Below, one piece after another: positions 22,128-31,516 of a DNA stretch of 64,000 nucleotides (position 1 is the stretch's first letter; each line of letters starts with the position of its first letter). The stretch is from Kaistella antarctica (GTDB lineage Bacteria; Bacteroidota; Bacteroidia; Flavobacteriales; Weeksellaceae). The notes under the pieces were generated by a model. It had not been told where the DNA came from. It saw nothing but the letters and a program-made list of their open reading frames with translations, and searched no databases. The translations under genes and the position numbers were made by a program. The stretch spans positions 62,001-126,000 of the forward strand of contig NZ_FOIX01000002.1 of NCBI RefSeq assembly GCF_900109615.1. Direction: 5' to 3'.

Positions 22128-24278
22128 TTAAATTCTTTCCAATTCATCACCGCTAATCTTGGTTTTAAAAGTTCCATAGTTCACCGAAACTTTTCCATTC
22201 TTCTCGATTTTCTCAATGGTTCCGACGCTTGTTGAGCCAGGGATTCGTACGCGTTGACCAATTTTCATCCAGACTGCGCGTTCTTTTACTCTTTTGTCTT
22301 CCAGTTTTTCATTGGTTTCTACAATCTTTTCCTGAACATCTACTTTCTTTAATTGCTGCGTAATTTTTCGTTTGACGACTTGCAGCTTCTTGTTTTCATC
22401 TTTATCAGCGCCCAGTTTTCGGAACTTTTCCTGCTCGAGAATTTTGACGAAATCTGCCACAACCAACTTTCTAGTTTTTCCTTTTACATAAGAATCGATG
22501 AATCCTTCGATTTTATTTCCAAACTGTAATTTGCGGTGTTCGTCTTCGTAAAGTTTTTGAAAATTAAAAAGTTTTTGCTCCAGCTGATCATTCAGTTTTT
22601 CTAAATTCTCTTTTTTATTTTGAGTAGAATCTCTTTTTTCTGCTAAATCAGTTTTGATTTTTTCAACCTCAAATTTTTCCTGTTGTAATTTGACAATTGT
22701 TTTGTCGAGGTTCAGAATATCGTGTTCCACTTTTTTCTTCGCAGATTCAATAATGAATTTCGGAATTTTATTTTTCTCGGCAACCTCAAAAGTAAAGGAG
22801 CTTCCAGCTTGTCCGACTTCTAATTTATAAAGCGGCTCCAAGGAATTTTCATCAAAAAGCATGGCGGCGTTTGTCGCGTGCGGAAGTTGTTCGATGACCA
22901 GTTTAATATTGGTGTAGTGGGTCGTAATAATTGAAAAGCTTTTCTTGTCGTAGAAAAACTCCAGGAAACTTTCAGCCAAGGCGCCACCCAATTCAGGATC
23001 AGAACCGGTTCCGAATTCATCGATAAGCAATAAGGTTTTCGAGTTGGCTTCTTTAATGATCGTCGCCATCTTTTTAAGGCGAGAAGAATAAGTTGAAAGA
23101 TGATTTTCAATGGATTGATTGTCACCAATATCGGTCATTAATTTTTCAAAGAAAAACATTTCAGATCGAGGATGAACGGGAACTAAAATTCCACTTTGAA
23201 TCATTAGCTGTAATAATCCAACAGTTTTTAAAGTAATCGATTTTCCACCAGCGTTAGGTCCGGAAATACATAGGATGCGATTCTGTTCGGTTAGTGTTAA
23301 AGTCTGTGGGAAAATCTTTTTCTGCTCGACTTGATTTCTAATCAGCAACAAAGGATGAAAAGCATTGACTAGTCGCATGGTTCGGTGACGATTGATCTTC
23401 GGCAAAATTCCACCAATTTTATGAGCGAATTTAGCTTTTGCCCGCGTAATATCTAAATCGAAAATATATTTTTGATAAGCATAAAGCTGAGGTTGAAATT
23501 CTGAAATTTCGAAAGTCAGTTTTCGCAAGATTTTATCGACTTCCTTTTTCTCTTCTTCGATATCTTCTCTTAATTTAAACTGATGCTTAACAACAGACTC
23601 AGGTTGAATATAAGTAATTGAACCTGTTTTTGAAAGTCCTAAAACCCGACCCGGAACGCGTTTTTTATAAGCCGACTTTACGGCTAACACTCTTTGATCA
23701 TCAACAATACTTTCTTTAATGTCATCTAAATAGTCCGTAGAAGTAAGTGCAGTTAATGCTCGGTTAAAGTTTTCTTGAATCGCTTTCTTAGCGTGAGAAA
23801 TATCACCGCGCAATTGTTTAAGAATCGGTGAAGAATCACTTTTCACTTCGCCAAAACGGTTAAATACTTTGTCGATTTTATCGATGATTTCTTTGCGGTA
23901 TTCTAAATCTTTAACATCATTATTCAACTCATGAAATAAATCTTCAAAAGCTGGATAGAATTTTTGAAGTCGCGCGATTTGCTCCGTCAGGCTTTTAATT
24001 TTCAGGAAAGCCGCATTATCTAATCTGAAATTTTCAATCAACATCAGATTGAGTTCCTCGTCGATATCCTCAAATTCGCTGAAAGGAATCGCGTTATCGC
24101 TTTCAAAACTCGATAAATATTCGGCTACTTTCTTTAATGAAATTTCAGCTTCGTCAATATCAAAGGGCCGAATTGCGGCAATTCTTTCTTTCGTTTTCGG
24201 TGAAAAAGCAAAGGGGGAAATTTCCGCCAACAGTTCGGGAAATTCGAGTTCGGTTAAATCTTCTTTTTGTATATGCAC
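22128..24278 (-). CDS. mutS2: MutS2-like ATPase lacking the Smr domain
   Basis: A 716-residue MutS-family protein. Helical core and lever regions come first, then an ATPase with Walker A GPNAGGKS (about 340-348), Walker B LLIDEFGTGSDP and the STHYTNIK-like switch. A long coiled coil (about 520-640) and a small beta domain (GQRVRIPGSTSVGTIEKI) follow. Canonical MutS2 ends in an Smr nuclease domain, which is absent here. The TTG at 24284 lies inside a TAAATTTG -7 box, so I chose the GTG at 24278, three bases after the box. MutS2 acts on recombination intermediates or stalled ribosomes rather than mismatches. Confidence 0.85.
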   Translation of the reverse strand: MHIQKEDLTELEFPELLAEISPFAFSPKTKERIAAIRPFDIDEAEISLKKVAEYLSSFESDNAIPFSEFEDIDEELNLMLIENFRLDNAAFLKIKSLTEQIARLQKFYPAFEDLFHELNNDVKDLEYRKEIIDKIDKVFNRFGEVKSDSSPILKQLRGDISHAKKAIQENFNRALTALTSTDYLDDIKESIVDDQRVLAVKSAYKKRVPGRVLGLSKTGSITYIQPESVVKHQFKLREDIEEEKKEVDKILRKLTFEISEFQPQLYAYQKYIFDLDITRAKAKFAHKIGGILPKINRHRTMRLVNAFHPLLLIRNQVEQKKIFPQTLTLTEQNRILCISGPNAGGKSITLKTVGLLQLMIQSGILVPVHPRSEMFFFEKLMTDIGDNQSIENHLSTYSSRLKKMATIIKEANSKTLLLIDEFGTGSDPELGGALAESFLEFFYDKKSFSIITTHYTNIKLVIEQLPHATNAAMLFDENSLEPLYKLEVGQAGSSFTFEVAEKNKIPKFIIESAKKKVEHDILNLDKTIVKLQQEKFEVEKIKTDLAEKRDSTQNKKENLEKLNDQLEQKLFNFQKLYEDEHRKLQFGNKIEGFIDSYVKGKTRKLVVADFVKILEQEKFRKLGADKDENKKLQVVKRKITQQLKKVDVQEKIVETNEKLEDKRVKERAVWMKIGQRVRIPGSTSVGTIEKIEKNGKVSVNYGTFKTKISGDELERI

Positions 24279-24381
24279 ACGCAAATTTACTTATTTTAGG
24301 ACAATTGGTATAATAGTTTAAAGACCATCAACACCAAACTGAAAATTAATTTTTAAATGGTGAAATTGATATCTTTGAAAG

Positions 24382-24888
24382 ATGAAGTTTTCTACCGAAA
24401 GATTAATTTTAAGATCCCTTACCGAATACGATGCCGCTGAGATTTTTAGAATTAGAAGTAATCCTCAGATCAATCAATTTCTTAATCGAAATCCGCCCAA
24501 GAATTCTTTCGAAGCTTTAGATTTTATCTTAAACATTAAAAAGAAAACGGCCAATAAAGAAATTCTTTTCTTGGGAATTGCGCTTAAATCAGAGCCGACA
24601 TTACTCGGCACACTCTGCCTTTGGAATTTTTCTCAAGATAGAAAGACCGCAGAATTGGGTTACGAATTATTGCCCGATTATCACGGGAAAGGTATTATGG
24701 CTGAAGCTGTACATTGTCTTTTAAATTATGGTTTTAAAGATTTAAACTTAAAAAAGATCGAAGCTTTTACTCATAAAAACAATTCGAACTCAATAAAATT
24801 ACTTCAGAAATGTAAATTTTATCTAAATGAAAATCACCGAGACGAAAAGTTCCCAGAGAATATTATCTTTGAATTAAACGCAATTTAA
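24382..24888 (+). CDS. GNAT-family N-acetyltransferase (RimJ-like)
   Basis: A 168-residue GNAT protein. It has the ERLILRSL start, E-L-G-Y-E-L in beta-4, and the acetyl-CoA loop HGKGIMAEA, as in ribosomal-protein-alanine acetyltransferases (RimJ/RimL class). The substrate cannot be assigned. A TATCTTTG box at 24370-24377 ends four bases before the ATG, so the transcript may be leaderless. Confidence 0.85.
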   Translation: MKFSTERLILRSLTEYDAAEIFRIRSNPQINQFLNRNPPKNSFEALDFILNIKKKTANKEILFLGIALKSEPTLLGTLCLWNFSQDRKTAELGYELLPDYHGKGIMAEAVHCLLNYGFKDLNLKKIEAFTHKNNSNSIKLLQKCKFYLNENHRDEKFPENIIFELNAI

Positions 24889-24931
24889 ATAATCGGCAAA
24901 TCATAGCCTCAACTAATCATCAACTCAACCA

Positions 24932-25594
24932 ATGACCTGGACAGATATTTTAGAACCGATAAAAAACACCGAATATTTCGAAACTCTTTGGAAACAAGTA
25001 GAACAGGAATATTCTGCAGATAAATGTTTTCCGCTCAAAGAGCAGATATTCCGCGCTTTAGATTTAACTCCTTTTGAAAAAATAAAGGTTGTGATTATTG
25101 GTCAGGATCCTTATCACAATGATGATCAAGCAAATGGTTTGTGTTTTTCTGTCTCGCAGAAGGTGAAAATACCGCCGTCGCTCAAAAATATTCTTAAAGA
25201 ATTAAAGGATGATTTAGACATTGATCGATCGAATCCAGAACTCGATGATTGGGCTGAGCAGGGTGTTCTGCTGTTGAATGCAACCTTGACCGTTAAAGCG
25301 CATTCGCCAAATTCACACAAAGATTTGGGTTGGGAACACTTTACCAATTTCATCATCAAAGAAATCTCGACAAATAAGGAAAATATTGTTTTTGTGTTAT
25401 GGGGCGCTTTTGCACAAAAAAAAGAGGAACTCATTGATTCCTCTAAACATTGTATTATAAAGTCTGCGCATCCTTCGCCGTTTTCGGTCTATCGCGGTTT
25501 TTATGGAAGCAAACCTTTTTCTCAGATTAATGATTATTTAAAATCGATAAATCAGGAACCTATTTCGTGGCAGGACCGCCGCTTTGAGAAGTAG
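24932..25594 (+). CDS. ung: Uracil-DNA glycosylase
   Basis: A 220-residue family 1 UDG. The water-activating loop GQDPYH is at 57-62, LLLNATLTV at about 113-121, and the minor-groove loop HPSPFS at 180-185. It removes uracil from DNA in base excision repair. Its last 35 bp overlap the end of the convergent lipoprotein gene. Confidence 0.96.
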   Translation: MTWTDILEPIKNTEYFETLWKQVEQEYSADKCFPLKEQIFRALDLTPFEKIKVVIIGQDPYHNDDQANGLCFSVSQKVKIPPSLKNILKELKDDLDIDRSNPELDDWAEQGVLLLNATLTVKAHSPNSHKDLGWEHFTNFIIKEISTNKENIVFVLWGAFAQKKEELIDSSKHCIIKSAHPSPFSVYRGFYGSKPFSQINDYLKSINQEPISWQDRRFEK

Positions 25595-26174
25595 GCTCGT
25601 TTGGATTTTCTTTTTCAAATTTGAGCGCAATTTTATAACTTCCCTTTAATGCTTTAAATCCTTTTGCAGAAGTGGTTTCAGGACTTACGGATACCAGTGA
25701 AATCTCATAGCCATTAAAGTTTTGTTTAGTAAAATGTCCTTTCTTGGCATCAATGGTTGTGCTTAACTGATAAACTCTGGGTCTTGTGGCAACACCCATA
25801 AATTCTACTTCAGCGGTCGCATTACCAGCCCAGATGCATTGTACATCTTTCGGGCAGCGACTATCTTCCACCATTCCTTTGAAAGTGACATTCATCTTAT
25901 ATTCTTTCACATAGATATTTTCTCCTTCTTTTAGATAAACAAGGTTTGATTGATTTGGGTTTGCTGCCTCTTGTTTTGCGACTTTTACAGCTTCGGCATC
26001 GGGCGGCATTCCAGTCGACATTTTTGGTTCCGATTTTTTCGGCGTTGTCGAAGTGGTTTTAACAACAGGATTATTTTCACTTTTCGTTGTTTTTTCCGCT
26101 TTTTTCACATTTTGATTTTGGCAAGTTGCTAAAGTGAAGATTGTCATCGAGCTTAATAGGAGTCTGTAAATCAT
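25560..26174 (-). CDS. Hypothetical lipoprotein
   Basis: A 204-residue protein from the ATG at 26174; eight further upstream codons would overlap the preceding gene and spoil the signal peptide. The signal peptide MIYRLLLSSMTIFTLATC ends in a lipobox Cys. A Lys/Thr/Pro-rich linker follows, then a beta domain containing DSRCPKDVQCIWAGNA with two cysteines, a motif I have seen in uncharacterised Bacteroidetes lipoproteins. Function unknown; probably outer- or inner-membrane attached. Its 3' end overlaps ung by 35 bp. Confidence 0.75.
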   Translation of the reverse strand: MIYRLLLSSMTIFTLATCQNQNVKKAEKTTKSENNPVVKTTSTTPKKSEPKMSTGMPPDAEAVKVAKQEAANPNQSNLVYLKEGENIYVKEYKMNVTFKGMVEDSRCPKDVQCIWAGNATAEVEFMGVATRPRVYQLSTTIDAKKGHFTKQNFNGYEISLVSVSPETTSAKGFKALKGSYKIALKFEKENPNEPTSQSGGPATK

Positions 26175-26184
26175 TTTTTTAAAT

Positions 26185-26670
26185 TTAAAGGATGTCAATT
26201 AAAACCACCAAAAACATTGCCAAGGCTACAATAAAATTAAAACCCGTGCCGTAGAGAAATCCTATGAAAGCTCCTTTGGTTGAGTTCCAGGCTTTTTTCT
26301 TATCGGTGGAATCATGCAATAGTTCGCCAACGAAAACTCCTAAAAACATTCCGATTAAAAATCCAAAAGGAATTGGAATGAAGAAGAGTCCCACCAGAGT
26401 TCCAACTACTGAACCTACGCTTCCCCACCGCGTACCGCCATATTTCCGATTGGTTCGGGCTGGAATCACATAGTTTAAAATCGTAGATAGGATGGTTAGA
26501 AAAACAAAAATCCAGACATAAACCATTGATAAGGGCGCATCGGTTCCGAATTTGTAAATAAGCAATCCACAAATGCTTAGTAATAATCCAGGTAAAATAG
26601 GCAAAAATGTTCCTATGATACCAAGAACCAATAATGCGATACTTACCAATTGAATTAAAGTCGTGTCCAT
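26185..26670 (-). CDS. DUF456-family membrane protein
   Basis: A 161-residue protein with about five TM helices and the DUF456 pattern LGIIGTFLPILPGLLLS near residues 17-33, then Gly-rich helices GSVGSVVGTLVG and GMFLGVFVGELL. Function is unknown. It lies 10 bp upstream of the lipoprotein start, so the two probably form an operon. Confidence 0.85.
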   Translation of the reverse strand: MDTTLIQLVSIALLVLGIIGTFLPILPGLLLSICGLLIYKFGTDAPLSMVYVWIFVFLTILSTILNYVIPARTNRKYGGTRWGSVGSVVGTLVGLFFIPIPFGFLIGMFLGVFVGELLHDSTDKKKAWNSTKGAFIGFLYGTGFNFIVALAMFLVVLIDIL

Positions 26671-26740
26671 GGGTTGCTAAATTTTGTTAAATGTACTTAT
26701 TAATCTATTAAAGACAATCAGAATTGGTATTTTTGTGGCA

Positions 26741-28000
26741 ATGAATAAAGAACTGACAGGTACTAAAGATTTTTTACAGAATATAAGCGATTATATTCAC
26801 GTTTTTGTCCGGGAAAACTCGCCCGACAGTTGGGTTCTTTTCTTTCAGATTTTAGCCAAATTAGCGATTTTCCTGGCGCTGATTTATATCGTAGGTTTCA
26901 TTTTTAAATTCATTATTAATGGCATCTTTAAATTATTTTTTGACAAGGATAAATACCCTGTTTTAAAATCAATTTACGCAGCCAAAATCACCAATTCCTT
27001 TTCGCAATTAATGGCGCTGTTATTCAGTAGTTTTGCGGTGGAGTCTTTTTTCTATCGACATCCAAAAAGCCATGGTTTTCTGGAGAGAATGATTGGATTA
27101 TTGATTGTTATCGTAGTGGCCAATTTGCTTTTTCGTGGGATAACTGCTACCAGGAATTATTTCATCATCAAGAAAGATTATTATAAAATTATCGCGCTAA
27201 ACGCCGTGTCGCAAACGCTGAATATTTTCGGAATATTCGTGTCTTCGGTCATCGCTATCAGTGTCCTTTTTGGAATCAGCGGGTCTGCAATTGTCGGAAG
27301 TTTAGGAGCAATCACCGCCGTTTTAGTCTTGGTTTTTCGAGATACAATTCTAGGTTTTGTTACTGGAATTCACGTGGCGACTTCTAAGAATTTGAAAGTT
27401 GGCGACTGGATCGGGATTCCGAAATATAACATGGAAGGTACAATTGTCGATTTAAATCTACTGACTACCAAGATTGAGAATTTTGATAAAACAATGTCCA
27501 CCATTCCAACCTACGATTTTTTGACTACTGAAATTAAAAACCTTCAAGTGATGTCTGAAAGTAATACTCGGAGGATTAAACGGTCGATCATTTTTAATAT
27601 TAAATCCTTTAAATTTTTAGATAATGAAGCTGTGGAGCATCTCTCTAAGATTAATTTAATTAATGATTATCTGACGGAAATAAAAAAGGAAATCAATGCA
27701 GAACGGATTTCGTTTGACGATTCTGATCTTGGAATCAACGGAAGACAGTTGACAAACATTGGAGTTTTCAGAGTGTACGCTTTGAACTATCTTAAAAATA
27801 GCAAGCATCTCGATCAAAATGGAACTTTGATGGTTCGACAGCTTGAAAATACACCGCACGGAATGCCCTTAGAAATTTACTGCTTTACCAACGATTCAGG
27901 CTGGGAAGTATATGAAGGAATTATGGCAGATATTTTTGATCATCTGTTGGTTGCTTCCAAAGAATTTGATCTTGAAATAATGCAGTTTAACAAAATTTAG
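26741..28000 (+). CDS. MscS-family mechanosensitive channel (YbdG-like)
   Basis: A 419-residue channel with TM helices in the first 180 residues. The MscS pore and beta domain follow: GSLGAITAVLVLVFRD, then LKVGDWIGIPKYNMEGTIVD, with a C-terminal alpha/beta part. The longer YbdG-type C-terminus fits. The ATG at 26741 was chosen because a TATTTTTG box (26728-26735) ends five bases before it; the TTG at 26684 is upstream of that box. It protects against hypo-osmotic shock. pdxJ starts 4 bp after it. Confidence 0.86.
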   Translation: MNKELTGTKDFLQNISDYIHVFVRENSPDSWVLFFQILAKLAIFLALIYIVGFIFKFIINGIFKLFFDKDKYPVLKSIYAAKITNSFSQLMALLFSSFAVESFFYRHPKSHGFLERMIGLLIVIVVANLLFRGITATRNYFIIKKDYYKIIALNAVSQTLNIFGIFVSSVIAISVLFGISGSAIVGSLGAITAVLVLVFRDTILGFVTGIHVATSKNLKVGDWIGIPKYNMEGTIVDLNLLTTKIENFDKTMSTIPTYDFLTTEIKNLQVMSESNTRRIKRSIIFNIKSFKFLDNEAVEHLSKINLINDYLTEIKKEINAERISFDDSDLGINGRQLTNIGVFRVYALNYLKNSKHLDQNGTLMVRQLENTPHGMPLEIYCFTNDSGWEVYEGIMADIFDHLLVASKEFDLEIMQFNKI

Positions 28001-28004
28001 AAAA

Positions 28005-28724
28005 ATGACAAAACTCAGTGTAAATATTAATAAAATTGCAACCCTTCGAAATGCGAGAGGTGGTGAATTACCAAGTGTGACCGAAGCTGCGATTAAGCTC
28101 CAGGAATTTGGAGCGCAAGGAATTACCATTCATCCAAGACCCGATCAGCGACATGTGACCAGAAGAGATGTGTATGATTTAAAACCTTTAGTTCATACCG
28201 AATTTAATATTGAAGGAAATCCGCACCGATCTTTTATCGATATGGTTTTAGAAGTGAAGCCAGATCAGGTCACACTTGTTCCAGATGGCGAAGATGCGAT
28301 TACGTCGAATGCTGGGTGGGATTGCGAAAATAATTTAGAGTTTCTAAAATTGGTCATTGCTGAATTTAAAAATGCCGGCATTAGAACCTCCATTTTTTTA
28401 GATCCGAACCCAGAAATGGTAAAGTACGCTGCCGAAACTGGCACCGATCGAATTGAATTATACACGGAAGCTTACGCGACTGAATATTCAAAAAATAGAG
28501 AAGCGGCGATAAAACCCTACATCGAAACAGCCAAACAAGCTGAAAAATATGGGCTGGGTATAAATGCCGGACACGATTTAAGTTTAGTAAATTTAAAATA
28601 TTTCGCTGACAATATTCCAAATCTTTTGGAAGTTTCCATCGGGCATGCGTTGATTTCTGAAGCCTTGTACATGGGACTTGAAAATACGGTACAGGCGTAT
28701 TTGAAACGGTTGGCAAAATGGTAA
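28005..28724 (+). CDS. pdxJ: Pyridoxine 5'-phosphate synthase
   Basis: A 239-residue TIM barrel. PdxJ hallmarks are LSVNINKIATLRNARGG, GITIHPRPDQRH, VTLVPDG and a final GINAGHDL with IGHALISEA. It makes pyridoxine 5'-phosphate from 1-deoxyxylulose-5-phosphate and aminoacetone phosphate in vitamin B6 synthesis. It is probably co-transcribed with the upstream channel gene. Confidence 0.96.
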   Translation: MTKLSVNINKIATLRNARGGELPSVTEAAIKLQEFGAQGITIHPRPDQRHVTRRDVYDLKPLVHTEFNIEGNPHRSFIDMVLEVKPDQVTLVPDGEDAITSNAGWDCENNLEFLKLVIAEFKNAGIRTSIFLDPNPEMVKYAAETGTDRIELYTEAYATEYSKNREAAIKPYIETAKQAEKYGLGINAGHDLSLVNLKYFADNIPNLLEVSIGHALISEALYMGLENTVQAYLKRLAKW

Positions 28725-28763
28725 AATATAATTTGTACTGTATTTTATTCGATTTCTAATTAA

Positions 28764-29654
28764 ATGATGAATAAACATTTTAAAATATTGTTCGGGTTAA
28801 TTTTCCTTTTATCGCTTTTGAATTGTCAAGTAAATAACGTTTTAATTCCTACCAGAAATTCAACAGACATCAGAAAGTTTAATTGGAAAGAAGGAAATGA
28901 TGCTATGAAATTAGAAATCACCGGCGAAAATATGCAGCCGAATTTCTTTAAAAATGAGGATAGTTTACAGCGAGACTTTTTAATTAAAAGTTATTATTTT
29001 AAAACAGAAAGCGGTCGGAAAATCAATGGATGGTTGTTAAAATCGAAGACCGAGAAGCCAAAAGTTTCTGTCTTTGCGCTGCACGGAAACTCAGGAAATC
29101 TTAAATCTCAATATCAGCATTTTACGGAACTGACGAAATATGGTTTTCAGATATTTCTTTTTGATTATCCTGGATTCGGCTACTCTGAAGGAAAAAGTAC
29201 GAGAGAAAATGCAGTTGAAGATTCCTTTTCCGTCTTTGAATATTTCAAAAATTTAGAGGAAATCAAAAACACTTCAAAAATAATCTACGGACAATCTATT
29301 GGTGGTAATTTTTCAATTCCTGTAGCCGCGCAAAATCAAGATGATATTGAAGGATTGGTAATAGAAGGCACTTTCACCAATTTTAAAGATATTGCAAAGC
29401 GAAAAGTCCCACTTTTAGGAAATTTAGTAATTAAAGATAATTATGATAACCGATCAAATTTAAAGAATTTTAAAAAGCCAATTTTAATTGTTCACAGCAA
29501 AGAAGACAAAACGATTCCAATAGAAATGGGAAAGCAATTGTATGAAAATGCCAATGAACCAAAAGAATTTTTCGAAATAGACCAACCTCACATCACCGGT
29601 ATTTCTTACTATGGAAAAGAGATCTCGGAAAAAATTTATAAAATGATTCAGTAA
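28764..29654 (+). CDS. Alpha/beta hydrolase, predicted lipoprotein
   Basis: A 296-residue protein with a lipoprotein signal (LLSLLNC near 15-21) and an alpha/beta hydrolase fold. The oxyanion region is ALHGNSGN, the nucleophile elbow is YGQSIGGN (G-x-S-x-G), then a catalytic Asp in SKEDKTIP and His in QPHITG. It resembles the BEM46/YfhR class of serine hydrolases. The substrate is unknown. It is probably anchored in the periplasm. Confidence 0.82.
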   Translation: MMNKHFKILFGLIFLLSLLNCQVNNVLIPTRNSTDIRKFNWKEGNDAMKLEITGENMQPNFFKNEDSLQRDFLIKSYYFKTESGRKINGWLLKSKTEKPKVSVFALHGNSGNLKSQYQHFTELTKYGFQIFLFDYPGFGYSEGKSTRENAVEDSFSVFEYFKNLEEIKNTSKIIYGQSIGGNFSIPVAAQNQDDIEGLVIEGTFTNFKDIAKRKVPLLGNLVIKDNYDNRSNLKNFKKPILIVHSKEDKTIPIEMGKQLYENANEPKEFFEIDQPHITGISYYGKEISEKIYKMIQ

Positions 29655-29695
29655 GTAATCATTAAATTTGAAAAAATATTATACTTCAGCAATTT

Positions 29696-30472
29696 ATGGA
29701 CATTCTACACTCAAAAATATACGGACAGGATTTACTGGGAACGCCACTGTTGGTTTTTCATGGTTTGTTTGGAATGCTCAATAACTGGGGAAGTTTTGGT
29801 AAAGAAATGGGCGAATTTTTTCCGGTCCATTTAATCGATTTAAGAAACCACGGCAAAAGTTTTCACTCGCCGGAAATGTCGCATGACCATTTAGCGCACG
29901 ACATTTTGCATTATATGGAATTCCATCAGTTGAATAAAGTCAATTTGTTAGGTCATTCGCTCGGTGGAAAAGCGGTCATGCAGTTTGCCATTAAATATCC
30001 CATCAAAGTAGAAAAATTGATCGTGGTCGATATTTCTCCGAAAGCCTATCCGCCGCACCATCAGGGAATTTTGAAAGCTTTAGAAAGTGTTGATTTTAAG
30101 ACTGCCACTTCAAGACAGGATGTTGAAGAGATATTGTTAGCCTATATTCCAGAGAAATCAGTAGTGCAATTTTTAGCAAAAAATTTGTACTGGACGGATG
30201 ATAAAAAACTCAACTGGCGCTTCAATTTAAAAACCCTTTCTGAAAAATATACTGAATTCGTTTCTAACGCAGTGAAGTTCGGAGTTTTTTCAGGCGAGAC
30301 CTTATTTGTTGGTGGTGAGAAATCAAACTATATTTTGCCGCAAGATGAATTTCAGATTAAGCAACAATTTCCAAACGCCTCAGTGGTCACGATAAAAAAT
30401 GCTGGACATTGGGTTCAGGCAGAAAATAGTGTAGATTTCAATGCTGCTGTTCTTAAATTTTTAAAATCTTAG
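29696..30472 (+). CDS. Alpha/beta hydrolase, YbfF-like esterase
   Basis: A 258-residue soluble hydrolase. It has the FHGLFGMLNNWG oxyanion motif, DLRNHGKS, the nucleophile GHSLGGK and a catalytic His in NAGHWVQAE. The pattern matches YbfF/ABHD11-type esterases acting on short acyl-CoA or esters. Its start is 41 bp after the preceding hydrolase. Confidence 0.87.
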   Translation: MDILHSKIYGQDLLGTPLLVFHGLFGMLNNWGSFGKEMGEFFPVHLIDLRNHGKSFHSPEMSHDHLAHDILHYMEFHQLNKVNLLGHSLGGKAVMQFAIKYPIKVEKLIVVDISPKAYPPHHQGILKALESVDFKTATSRQDVEEILLAYIPEKSVVQFLAKNLYWTDDKKLNWRFNLKTLSEKYTEFVSNAVKFGVFSGETLFVGGEKSNYILPQDEFQIKQQFPNASVVTIKNAGHWVQAENSVDFNAAVLKFLKS

Positions 30473-30509
30473 TTGTGAAGATCCAACTATCAATTATCAA
30501 TAATTCGTT

Positions 30510-31514
30510 ATGATTTTAGTCACAGGCGCAACCGGTATTCTCGGCAGAGCAGTCGTTTTAGAATTACTAAAGCGTGGCAAAAGCGTTCGTGCAACAAAAA
30601 GAACTTCCAGCGATATTGATGAAGTCCGCGCGTCTTTTCGATTTTATACCGATCAAGCAGATGAGCTTTTTAATAAAATTGACTGGATTGATGTTGATTT
30701 CCAAGATCTCGAGTCGCTTCAGACTGCCTTAAATTTAGTTACAGAAGTTTATCACTGCGCTGGAAAAGTGAGTTTTCATCCAGATGACCGACGTGCAATG
30801 TATCATACGAATATCGTTGGAACGCGGCAATTGCTTTTTGCTTGTGAAAATTCATCGGTGCGGAAGTTCTGTTTTGTAAGTTCAACTGCTGTTTTAGATG
30901 GTGTTGACGAAAATGGTGAAGTCACCGAAGATTCTAATTACAATCCAAAAGTAAATCATTCTCCTTATGCGCGATCCAAGCATTTTTCAGAAATGGAAGT
31001 GTGGCGCGCGTCTGCAGAAGGTCTCAACACCGTCATCATCAATCCCGGCGTCATTATCGGCAGCGGAAATTGGCAGGCGAGTAGTGGTGAAATGTTTCAG
31101 GCATTCGAGCAATATCCGTACGCAATGAGTGGAAGTACCGCGTATGTTGACGTAAGAGATGTTTCAAAAATTGCGATTTCATTAATGGAGAAAAATATTT
31201 TCGGTGAGCGGTATATCCTGATTTCAGAAACCAAGAAAATAGTTGAAGTCGCCAACTATGTTCGAGAGAAATTAGGAAAATCAAAGGCTAAAGTCCTACC
31301 GACAGCAGTTCTAAAGTTAGGTTACGCCGTCAATGTATTATTCGGATGGCTCTTTCCCAAACTCAGAATGATGAGTAAAGTCAATTTGGAAACCGTAACT
31401 TCTCACCCGATCATTTCTAATTCTAAAATTAAGCAGGAGTTAAATTATCAATTTATTCCCGTTATTGAGAGTATCGATTTCCATTTAAAAAATTATATTT
31501 CAGATAAAAAGTAG
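30510..31514 (+). CDS. NAD-dependent epimerase/dehydratase family protein
   Basis: A 334-residue extended SDR. The cofactor motif is TGATGILG at 5-12, the catalytic site is S plus Y-x-x-x-K in SPYARSKHFSE, and NPGVIIGSG follows. These enzymes act on nucleotide sugars, flavonoids or sterols; the substrate here is unknown. The next gene starts 2 bp after it, pointing to a joint role with the acyl-CoA ligase. Confidence 0.85.
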   Translation: MILVTGATGILGRAVVLELLKRGKSVRATKRTSSDIDEVRASFRFYTDQADELFNKIDWIDVDFQDLESLQTALNLVTEVYHCAGKVSFHPDDRRAMYHTNIVGTRQLLFACENSSVRKFCFVSSTAVLDGVDENGEVTEDSNYNPKVNHSPYARSKHFSEMEVWRASAEGLNTVIINPGVIIGSGNWQASSGEMFQAFEQYPYAMSGSTAYVDVRDVSKIAISLMEKNIFGERYILISETKKIVEVANYVREKLGKSKAKVLPTAVLKLGYAVNVLFGWLFPKLRMMSKVNLETVTSHPIISNSKIKQELNYQFIPVIESIDFHLKNYISDKK

Positions 31515-31516
31515 TT

